In this document: piece after piece, positions 25,979 to 32,364 of the stretch
Numbering within the stretch: position 1 is the first letter of the stretch
Layout: each line of letters opens with the position of its first letter
Source of the DNA: Acinetobacter higginsii
GTDB taxonomy: Bacteria > Pseudomonadota > Gammaproteobacteria > Pseudomonadales > Moraxellaceae
NCBI RefSeq assembly: GCF_000369525.1
Contig: NZ_KB850072.1
Location: 2,070,187 to 2,102,550 of the forward strand
DNA length: 32,364 nucleotides
Reading direction: 5' to 3'
The notes under the pieces: generated by a model
Seen by the model: the letters and a program-made list of their open reading frames with translations, nothing else
Told to the model about the DNA's origin: nothing
Database searches by the model: none
Translations under genes and position numbers: made by a program

Positions 25979-27391
25979 TTACTTTTTCTTATAGAAGAAA
26001 TAACCAATTGCCAAGATAACAAACCAGATCGGGCTGACTTTGAGTGATTCCAACGTCGTTTCATCCAAAGCAAGGAAGTAGATCGTTGCAAGGAAGAAAA
26101 TAATCACCACCCAACAAGTAAACACACCGCCAGGTAATTTAAATGTTGATTGCGCATGTAGTTCAGGACGATTTTTGCGGTAGTTGATATAACTCCACAT
26201 AATGATCATCCATACACAGATGAACAGAATCGTAGAGAGCGTTGTTGCTAAAGTAAATGCAGTCACTTCATCATTGGTGCCCGTTTGTAATTTATAAACA
26301 AACTGAACGAATGCGCCAATAAAGATACAGATTGATGAGAAAATCAAAGCTTTTGCAGGAACTGCAGACTTCGATAATTTACCAAACAACTTCGGTGCTT
26401 GCTCATCCGTTGATAAACCAAACAACATACGGCTAGTTGAGAATACACCACTGTTCATGGATGACATCACTGACGATAACACCACCAGGTTCATGATAAT
26501 CGCCGCAGAAGCAATACCAGCTTGTGAGAAGATGTTAACGAATGGGCTGACTTTAGGATTGATCTGATCCCACGGTGTTACACACATCACCACGAACAAT
26601 GCCAATACATAGAAAATAATGATACGGATTGGAATCGAGTTAATCGCTTTTGGTAAGTTACGCTTCGGATCTTGTGTTTCAGCAGCCGTGGTTCCGACCA
26701 ATTCCACCCCAACAAAGGCGAAAATCGCAATCTGGAAGCCTGCCAAGAAGCCATCTAAACCTTTCGGGAACATGCCACCATGTGTCCAAAGATTGGAAAC
26801 GCTTGCAACCGTACCAGAAGCATTGGTAAATCCAGTAAAGATCATCCATAAACCAACAGCAATCAGGACAATAATCGCGGTGATCTTCACCATCGCAAAC
26901 CAGAACTCCATTTCACCGAATAGTTTTACGGTGACCAAGTTCAAGCCCAGTACAAAAGCAATCGCAACAGTACTAATCAGTAAACCGCCCAATGGTGTAA
27001 ATGACTCACCACCATTAAAGAATTCCAGATAGTAAATAATGGCCGATAAATCTGCAATACCAATGGTGACCCAACAGAGCCAGTAGGTCCAACCAACAAA
27101 ATAACCAGCCCAAGGGCCAATTAAATCAGTCGATAAATCGATAAAAGATTTGTAGTTAAGGTTGGATAGTAATAGCTCCCCTAATGCACGCATTACGAAG
27201 AACACCATCAAACCAATGGTCATGTAAATAAATAGAATTGATGGTCCAGCTAAACTAATGGTTTTACCAGATCCCATGAACAACCCTGTTCCAATGGCAC
27301 CGCCAATCGCAATCAACTGCAGATGTCGATTAGATAGACTACGGTGAAGTCCGCTTTGTTCAGCAGCCTCACTCAGATTTTGATTCGACAT
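25979..27391 (-). CDS. cycA: D-serine/D-alanine/glycine transporter of the APC family
   Basis: This 470-residue inner-membrane permease has 12 predicted spans and closely resembles E. coli CycA. Examples are HLQLIAIGGAIGTGLFMGSG at the N-terminus, VMRALGELLLSNL, FGEMEFWFAM, GVELVGTTAAET and SGVFSTSRMLFGL. CycA imports glycine, D-alanine, D-serine and the antibiotic D-cycloserine with protons. The gene is monocistronic, closed by a strong terminator. The substrate call follows from high visible similarity, though other close APC members remain possible. Confidence 0.9.
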   Translation of the reverse strand: MSNQNLSEAAEQSGLHRSLSNRHLQLIAIGGAIGTGLFMGSGKTISLAGPSILFIYMTIGLMVFFVMRALGELLLSNLNYKSFIDLSTDLIGPWAGYFVGWTYWLCWVTIGIADLSAIIYYLEFFNGGESFTPLGGLLISTVAIAFVLGLNLVTVKLFGEMEFWFAMVKITAIIVLIAVGLWMIFTGFTNASGTVASVSNLWTHGGMFPKGLDGFLAGFQIAIFAFVGVELVGTTAAETQDPKRNLPKAINSIPIRIIIFYVLALFVVMCVTPWDQINPKVSPFVNIFSQAGIASAAIIMNLVVLSSVMSSMNSGVFSTSRMLFGLSTDEQAPKLFGKLSKSAVPAKALIFSSICIFIGAFVQFVYKLQTGTNDEVTAFTLATTLSTILFICVWMIIMWSYINYRKNRPELHAQSTFKLPGGVFTCWVVIIFFLATIYFLALDETTLESLKVSPIWFVILAIGYFFYKKK

Positions 27392-27684
27392 TTTACAAAA
27401 ACTCTCCAGTGTTTTAGTTCATTAGCTGAAACAACGCCGAACAACGATTCGTACCATTTTCAGTATCTTTTCTCGTTATTCATGAGTTGGCTTGCTTTAG
27501 CTAAGAAATGTTTTACCTGTATTTTTTTCAAGTGAAATACAATCGAATTCGATCATACGCACAAGGCCAAAACAATACAATGAACTTATGAGGACAACTC
27601 GTCAGTCATAAAAAGGCACTTCAAAATTAAAGAGTAGCGATTTAAGCCACTCTTTTTCTACTCGAGAAAATATTGATTTATAAT
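27392..27684. other. Intergenic region between cycA and agcS
   Basis: About 290 bases, holding the cycA promoter region near 27400-27560 and the agcS terminator at 27629-27657. A GGAGAG ribosome site for cycA lies at about 27402-27407, 10 bases before the ATG. No ORF or promoter pair was convincing. Confidence 0.45.
27629..27657 (-). terminator. Probable terminator after agcS
   Basis: An AAAGAGT/ACTCTTT stem with one mismatch and two more GC pairs encloses a 7-base loop about 28 bp past the agcS stop. The minus-strand T run is broken (TTTAATTTT), so it is a weaker site than the others. Confidence 0.6.
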
Positions 27685-29193
27685 TCAATCATTAGAAGTT
27701 TGCTTCTGTTTATTTTTGAGACGCTCCTCCCAAAACGTTGCATTACGAATACCCAATTTAATTGGATCAAATGTAAACTCCTTAACTCCTGCTTTTTGTT
27801 GTTCTTCATAGTCACGTAAAGCCTTAATGGTTGGTTTCCATACAAAATAGGTCACGATAATACCGATGATATTAATCCATGCCATCAGACCGACCCCAAT
27901 ATCACCAATCCCCCAAATATAACCTGTTGCGCTGAGTACGCCATACGCCACAGAAATCATAATGAAACATTTGGTGATGAATAAAAGAGATGGTGTTTTG
28001 GTGATGTAGCTCAGATAAGTGATGTTTGTTTCAGCAATATAGTAATAGGCCACAATCGTGGTAAAGGCAAAGAAGAATACCGCCAAGGCAACAAAGATCT
28101 GACCAAAACCACCAAACACGGTGCTAACCGCCATTTGTGTAAATGCTGGTGAACCTATCTCAGTGCCAGGCGCAACATTCTGTACGATAAACTGCCCAGC
28201 TTCTAAAGTACCCTGTACGTTATACATACCAGTAATCAAAATCATAAAAGCTGTTGCAGAACACACAAATAGCGTATCAACATAAATGGAGAAGGCTTGC
28301 ACAAAACCTTGTTGTGCTGGATGCTGAACTTCTGCGGCTGCAGCAGCGTGCGGTCCTGTACCTTGTCCTGCCTCATTAGAGTAAACACCGCGTTTTACCC
28401 CCCAACCAATGGCGGCACCAATCCCTGCCATTGGCGAAAATGCATCTTCAAAAATGAGTTTGATCACGCCAGGCAATTCTTGGATATTCATCGCCACAAT
28501 AATCACGGCCATCAAGATATAACCCAAGGCCATAAATGGAACAACGAACTCTGCGAAGCGTGCAATACGTTTAATTCCACCAAAAATAATGATTGCCAAT
28601 AAAGAAACAATCACGATTAAGGCCAATAATTTATAAGTACCGACATTACCAAATACGATGGCGCCCTGACCTGTAATTTGGGTAAACGCATTACCGACCG
28701 CATTGGCTTGAATACCGGGTAGGAATAAACCACAGGAAATAATTGCAGCAATCGCAAAGAGAATGCCTAACCAACGCTGGCCTAAGCCACGGTCAAAATA
28801 AAATGCAGGTCCACCACGATATTCACCTTGATATTCGACCTTATAAATTTGACCGAGAGTTGACTCAACATAAGCGGTACTTGCACCCAAAAATGCAACC
28901 AACCACATCCAAAACACAGCACCTGGACCACCGAATCCAATTGCTGCCGCCACCCCTGCAATATTCCCCACTCCGACACGTCCAGATAAGGAGACTGCCA
29001 GCGCTTGGAATGAGGAAATTCCTTGCGCGGAGGATGAACCATTAATTAACAGCTTTGCCATTTCCTTAATTTGGCGAACCTGTACAAACCGAGTTAAAAT
29101 AGAAAAAAACAAACCAGCACCTAGGCATAAATAGATCAGCGCTGGACTCCAGATAATTCCATTTACCCAATTTACAATTTCTGCTGCACTCAT
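27685..29193 (-). CDS. Alanine/glycine:cation symporter (AgcS family)
   Basis: The product is a sodium- or proton-coupled importer of alanine or glycine, 502 residues with about 11 spans. Family segments include FQALAVSLSGRVGVGNIAGVAAAI, where the substrate and sodium sites lie, GGPGAVFWMWLVAFLGAST, EYRGGPAFYFDRGLG and GRGVYSNEAGQGTGPHAAA-like GVKRGVYSNEAGQGTGPHAA. I start it at the ATG at 29193, because AAGG lies 9 bases upstream; two earlier in-frame starts (29199, 29202) are too close to that site. With cycA next to it, two related amino-acid importers stand side by side in separate units. Confidence 0.92.
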   Translation of the reverse strand: MSAAEIVNWVNGIIWSPALIYLCLGAGLFFSILTRFVQVRQIKEMAKLLINGSSSAQGISSFQALAVSLSGRVGVGNIAGVAAAIGFGGPGAVFWMWLVAFLGASTAYVESTLGQIYKVEYQGEYRGGPAFYFDRGLGQRWLGILFAIAAIISCGLFLPGIQANAVGNAFTQITGQGAIVFGNVGTYKLLALIVIVSLLAIIIFGGIKRIARFAEFVVPFMALGYILMAVIIVAMNIQELPGVIKLIFEDAFSPMAGIGAAIGWGVKRGVYSNEAGQGTGPHAAAAAEVQHPAQQGFVQAFSIYVDTLFVCSATAFMILITGMYNVQGTLEAGQFIVQNVAPGTEIGSPAFTQMAVSTVFGGFGQIFVALAVFFFAFTTIVAYYYIAETNITYLSYITKTPSLLFITKCFIMISVAYGVLSATGYIWGIGDIGVGLMAWINIIGIIVTYFVWKPTIKALRDYEEQQKAGVKEFTFDPIKLGIRNATFWEERLKNKQKQTSND

Positions 29194-29542
29194 AGACATC
29201 AACCTTTATTATATATTTTGAAAAAATAGCCACTGCTAAATTCCCATTCGTCTGAGCATGAGCAATATCTATGCCATTCGATCAAAATCTCATGACAACA
29301 AATAAGCGAACACACCTATACCATCCTTGGAAAAAGTGAATTGAACAAAAAAATGAATGCTAAAAACACACTGTCTATAAGTTGTATATCATGTTATTTT
29401 CCTGAGCACTTCCCTTTAACCAACCAGTGACGAAACCGTACTGTCTTCTTGTTTTATCCTTATAAAGAACGATCAGCGTTGTTAGAAATTTTCGTCCTGA
29501 CTCTTTTTTATCTAATTTTAAGAAAGTTTTCAATTTTATCTT
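29194..29542. other. Divergent control region between agcS and radA
   Basis: About 350 AT-rich bases without a supported gene. A minus-strand frame (29375-29611) crosses the radA start and is a shadow. TATAAT-like hexamers occur near 29209 and 29460, but no well-spaced -35 could be paired with them. radA has no clear ribosome site before its ATG. Confidence 0.4.
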
Positions 29543-30931
29543 ATGGCAAAAATTAAATCCGTTTACAGATGTGAACAATGTGGTGCAGATCATCCCAAAT
29601 GGGCTGGGCAATGTTCTGAATGCGGCGAATGGAATAGTTTACTGGAAGTCCGTGTCGAACCAGTGGTTACCCATCGTGGTCAACCTAAAATAGGTGGCTA
29701 TGCAGGGCAAGCAGCCAGTATTACCACGCTCAATCAAGTCACCGTCTCCAATGAAACCCGTGTTCCGACAGGCATTAGCGAATTCGATCGTGTGCTTGGT
29801 GGTGGCCTAGTCATTGGTTCAGTTGTATTGATCGGTGGTGATCCTGGGATTGGCAAATCCACCATCCTGTTGCAAACCGCCACCCATATGGCCAGTAAAA
29901 AAAGTTCGGCGCTTTATGTGACGGGTGAAGAATCACTTTCACAGGTTGCCTTACGAGCTCAACGTTTAGATCTACCCACAGACTCACTTAAGGTAATGGC
30001 GGAAACCTGTGTCGAACGCATTTGCGAAGTGTTGGCACAAGAACGCCCTGCTGTTGCAATTTTGGACTCAATTCAAACCTTATATACCGAAACACTGCAA
30101 TCAGCACCTGGTGGTGTCTCACAAATCCGTGAATCTGCTGCCCTACTGACTCGATTTGCAAAGAATAGTGGCACTGCTTTATTCCTGGTGGGTCATGTCA
30201 CCAAAGAAGGCGCCTTAGCAGGCCCACGTGTTTTAGAACATATGGTGGATTGTGTGCTTTATTTTGAAGGGCAATCTGACTCTCGTTACCGCATGATACG
30301 TGCTGTAAAGAACCGTTTTGGTGCAGTCAATGAACTCGGTGTATTTGCGATGACCGATAAAGGCCTACGTGAAGTGGCCAATCCATCAGCTATTTTCTTG
30401 AGCCGCTATGATGAAGCCATTCCGGGCTCTATTGTAATGATTAGCCGTGAAGGAACACGCCCACTACTGGTTGAAGTTCAAGCTCTCGTTGATGATGCGC
30501 ATGGGCAACCCCGTCGAGTTGCTCTCGGCTTGGAACAAAACCGTTTAAATATGCTGCTGGCAGTCATGCATCGACATGGTGGCGTACAAACCTCAGGACA
30601 AGATGTCTATGTCAATGTGGTCGGTGGTTTAAAAATTACCGAGACGGGTTCTGACTTAGCGGTACTACTGGCATGTGCTTCAAGTTTAAGAGGCAAAGCC
30701 TTGCCACAGCAATTGGCAGTCTTTGGCGAAGTCGGGCTCTCGGGTGAAATTCGTCCTGTACCAAATGGTCAAGAACGCTTAAAAGAAGCAGCAAAACATG
30801 GCTTTAAGTATGTGATCTTACCTCGAGGAAATGCACCACAGAAGTCGATTGATGGTGTACAAATCATTGCGGTAGCGCGTTTGCATGAAGCCCTGACTGA
30901 AGCCATGCAGCTAAGTGATGAGCTGGGCTAA
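29543..30931 (+). CDS. radA: DNA repair protein RadA (Sms)
   Basis: RadA is a RecA-related, DnaB-like helicase that drives branch migration of recombination intermediates and takes part in natural transformation in competent bacteria. The 462 residues hold an N-terminal zinc finger (Cys10, Cys13, Cys24, Cys27), Walker A in GGDPGIGKST (residues 98-107), Walker B in VAILDSIQTL, the RadA-specific KNRFG motif and a C-terminal Lon-protease-like domain with DVYVNVVGGLKI and GEVGLSGEIRPV. All motifs are present. The ATG at 29543 lacks a clear Shine-Dalgarno sequence, yet it begins the conserved MAKIKSVYRCEQCG. Confidence 0.97.
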   Translation: MAKIKSVYRCEQCGADHPKWAGQCSECGEWNSLLEVRVEPVVTHRGQPKIGGYAGQAASITTLNQVTVSNETRVPTGISEFDRVLGGGLVIGSVVLIGGDPGIGKSTILLQTATHMASKKSSALYVTGEESLSQVALRAQRLDLPTDSLKVMAETCVERICEVLAQERPAVAILDSIQTLYTETLQSAPGGVSQIRESAALLTRFAKNSGTALFLVGHVTKEGALAGPRVLEHMVDCVLYFEGQSDSRYRMIRAVKNRFGAVNELGVFAMTDKGLREVANPSAIFLSRYDEAIPGSIVMISREGTRPLLVEVQALVDDAHGQPRRVALGLEQNRLNMLLAVMHRHGGVQTSGQDVYVNVVGGLKITETGSDLAVLLACASSLRGKALPQQLAVFGEVGLSGEIRPVPNGQERLKEAAKHGFKYVILPRGNAPQKSIDGVQIIAVARLHEALTEAMQLSDELG

Positions 30932-30935
30932 TCGC

Positions 30936-30941
30936 TTGACA
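30936..30941 (+). promoter_or_regulatory. Candidate -35 element before the Tim44-like gene
   Basis: A perfect TTGACA lies 86 bases before the next start, just after radA. The -10 region at the right distance is only weak (TTATTG or TATTGA), so the promoter is tentative. Confidence 0.3.
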
Positions 30942-31026
30942 TAAAAAAACATACTTTTGTTATTGAAATTCCATCGAAATACATGCATAAATACATTTAC
31001 AAATTGGATTTAAATAGGAATTTTCG

Positions 31027-32010
31027 ATGCAAGTACACCAGCGTGGCTTGATGGCAGCTCTTTTAATGGCAACTTTGGTTGCTGCACCGCTTGCGGAAGC
31101 AAAACGTGCAGGTGGTGGTAAAAGCCACGGTATGAGCAGATCTAGTTCATCTAGCCAATCTTACCAGCCATCTCGTCAAGCAGCTCCAGCACCTCAACAA
31201 CAAACTGCACCACAGAAATCTGGTCCAGGCGTAGGTACAATGGTTGCTGCGGGTGTAGCTGGTGCTGCAGTGGGTGCAGTTGCTGCCAATGCATTAGCAG
31301 ATGACAAGCAACAAAATCCAACAGCAACTGAGCAACAGGCTAATGCTCAAGCACAGCAACAGGAAGAAAAAGGTGGCATTCCTAGCTGGCTTTGGGTTCT
31401 TCTTGCTGCAGCGATCGCCTTCTTTGTTTTCCGCAAATTAGGCGCAAAAAAAAAATTAGCAGCCAATAACCCATACGCACCAAACAATGGCGGTCAAAAT
31501 AACTTTGGCCGTCAAACTCCACCTCAGCCTGCAGCTCGCCAAACAGGTGATAACACCAACATCTTTGGTCAATCTGTAGCTGGTGGCGCTGCTGCTCCAC
31601 AAGCGCCATTTGGTGCTGCATCAATGAGTAGTGGTAACCAATTACCAGATGGTACTGAACCTGCTGCATTCTTGCGTATCGCACGTCAACGTTTTAACCA
31701 TATTCAGTCAGTGAACAGCGCAAGTAATGTCGAAGAAATTCGTCGTTACTTGACACCTGAACTTTATAATTCAATGTACAGCGACATTATGGCGAACCAG
31801 GACCAAGACGTTGCTGAATTTAGCAACCTCAATGCAATGGTTGTTGAAAGCACTACTGAAAATGGTCAATATCTTGTTAGCGTACGTTTTACCGGTACAG
31901 TCAGTGAAGACTTAAACAGCTTACCTCAACCCTTTGCTGAAATCTGGCATTTTGTGAAGCCTGCTGGCTCACAACAAGATTGGGTTGTTGCGGGTATCCA
32001 GCAAGCTTAA
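31027..32010 (+). CDS. Tim44-like domain membrane protein
   Basis: The 327-residue product begins with a signal-like segment (LMAALLMATLVAAPLAEA) and a Ser/Gln/Pro-rich low-complexity stretch. A Gly/Ala segment (VGTMVAAGVAGAAVGAVAANALA) and a true membrane span, IPSWLWVLLAAAIAFFVF, follow. After a Gly/Asn/Gln-rich linker comes a C-terminal domain of about 125 residues, from EPAAFLRIARQRFNHIQ to a QQDWVVAGIQQA end, which fits the Tim44/MBA1-type fold seen in bacterial proteins. The function in bacteria is not established. An AGGA ribosome site lies about 8 bases before the ATG. It is probably monocistronic, closed by the 32025-32057 terminator. Confidence 0.85.
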   Translation: MQVHQRGLMAALLMATLVAAPLAEAKRAGGGKSHGMSRSSSSSQSYQPSRQAAPAPQQQTAPQKSGPGVGTMVAAGVAGAAVGAVAANALADDKQQNPTATEQQANAQAQQQEEKGGIPSWLWVLLAAAIAFFVFRKLGAKKKLAANNPYAPNNGGQNNFGRQTPPQPAARQTGDNTNIFGQSVAGGAAAPQAPFGAASMSSGNQLPDGTEPAAFLRIARQRFNHIQSVNSASNVEEIRRYLTPELYNSMYSDIMANQDQDVAEFSNLNAMVVESTTENGQYLVSVRFTGTVSEDLNSLPQPFAEIWHFVKPAGSQQDWVVAGIQQA

Positions 32011-32024
32011 TTGCTTTGATTGGA

Positions 32025-32057
32025 AAAAAAAAGAGCTGTTCCGACAGCTCTTTTTTA
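32025..32057 (+). terminator. Intrinsic terminator after the Tim44-like gene
   Basis: A perfect AAGAGCTGT/ACAGCTCTT stem, extended by A and T runs, closes on a TCCG loop and ends in six or more T. Confidence 0.92.
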
Positions 32058-32078
32058 TTGCCTCTGCTTTATCCGCAT

Positions 32079-32110
32079 AAAAAAAGCCACTCTCTATATC
32101 GGAGAATGGC
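32079..32110 (-). terminator. Intrinsic terminator for a minus-strand gene to the right
   Basis: On the minus strand, GCCATTCTC and GAGAGTGGC arms (one mismatch) form a stem around a 6-base loop and end in seven T. It implies that a minus-strand gene ends just to the right, consistent with the partial frame at 32247. Confidence 0.7.
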
Positions 32111-32246
32111 GGAGTGTAAATAGAACCAACATTACTTATTATTAGAATAAAAAACACAACCTAGCACGATCTGTCTATTGATACTAACGGATAAGCTCAA
32201 AGAAAAACCATTCCTCTTTTGGGGAATAAAAGCAATTTTATTGCGA

Positions 32247-32364
32247 TCATTTATCCCAAGCTAACACCGCATTCAGCCATTCAGCCATTCAGCCATTCAG
32301 CCATTCAGCCATTCAGCCATTCAGCCATTCAGCCATTCAGCCATTCAGCCATTCAGCCATTCAG
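32247..32364 (-). pseudogene. 3' end of an unidentified minus-strand gene, altered by an 8-bp repeat
   Basis: Read on the minus strand, the last codons give AEWLNAVLAWDK and a TGA at 32247-32249, about 137 bp before a minus-strand terminator. This looks like a natural C-terminus. Upstream of it the sequence is nothing but an 8-bp repeat, and because 8 is not a multiple of 3 every frame meets TGA within 24 bases. A protein entering from the right would stop early unless the array is short. The gene's identity is outside the window. Confidence 0.35.
32270..32364. repeat. 8-bp tandem repeat array (unit CATTCAGC), running off the window edge
   Basis: About 11.9 perfect copies of an 8-bp unit run from 32270 to the last base, with no sequence variation between copies. 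The array may continue beyond the window. It abuts a short coding-like tail on the minus strand. Perfect identity suggests recent slippage, but it would also fit an assembly artefact at a contig end. Confidence 0.95.

Noticed and set aside
27344..27535. 63-codon plus-strand frame over the start of cycA
   Set aside because: It is antisense to the conserved cycA N-terminus, with no ribosome site and no recognisable domain.
29375..29611. 78-codon minus-strand frame upstream of radA
   Set aside because: It overlaps the radA start antisense, has no ribosome site, and its sequence is not protein-like. It is a shadow in AT-rich DNA.
31969..32157. 62-codon minus-strand frame over the Tim44-like gene end
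   Set aside because: It crosses two intrinsic terminators and overlaps a well-supported gene.
32270..32364. Could the repeat array be a CRISPR
   Set aside because: The unit is 8 bp with no spacers and no cas genes, so it is a simple tandem repeat.

Overview
The window reads as Acinetobacter chromosome. GC is low, GyrA is 910 aa with the Ser81/Glu85 quinolone positions of that genus, and the lptM-lysA-dapF cluster, CycA and AgcS homologues and a Tim44-like protein are of the kind found there. No rRNA, tRNA, IS element or CRISPR array was seen. The genus call rests on recognised protein sequence, not on a search.

Layout. (1) Positions 1-5345 are one end of a prophage or integrative element: a RecE-like PD-(D/E)XK nuclease, a RecT-like annealing protein with an unusual C-terminal repeat region, three small unknown genes, an AlpA-like DNA-binding protein and a tyrosine integrase on the opposite strand. 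Three copies of a 9-bp motif at the start of int mark the probable attachment or control region. (2) 5346-6836 is chromosome: a small membrane ORF and serC. (3) 7171-12077 is a tight operon for a tripartite envelope exporter (TolC-like, HlyD-like, two ABC-2 permeases) with no ATPase gene. (4) 12195-16007 is a four-gene overlapping operon (YdjC/NaxD-like deacetylase, GT2 glycosyltransferase, GtrA, ArnT-like transferase) whose content matches the pathway that adds galactosamine to lipid A. (5) 16053-21313 holds gyrA and etfBA on the minus strand, separated by about 800 bp that seem to contain a decayed gene. (6) 21752-25837 is xerC, a LysE-type exporter on the opposite strand, then lptM-lysA-dapF for meso-diaminopimelate and lysine. 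(7) 25979-29193 holds two amino-acid transporters, CycA and AgcS. (8) 29543-32010 holds radA and a Tim44-like membrane protein. (9) The window ends inside an 8-bp tandem array that seems to have grown in the 3' end of a minus-strand gene.

How the genes work together. RecE/RecT supply homologous recombination for the element, while Int and the AlpA-like protein control integration and excision. The naxD-like operon would make undecaprenyl-phosphate-linked sugar, deacetylate it, move it across the membrane and attach it to lipid A. LysA and DapF share the diaminopimelate branch. Nine intrinsic terminators divide the chromosome part into clear transcription units.

The least explained items are the ATPase-less exporter operon, the repeat-bearing RecT tail, the decayed ORF between gyrA and etfA, and the 8-bp repeat at the right edge. 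I found no gene set that I could defend as a wholly new system.
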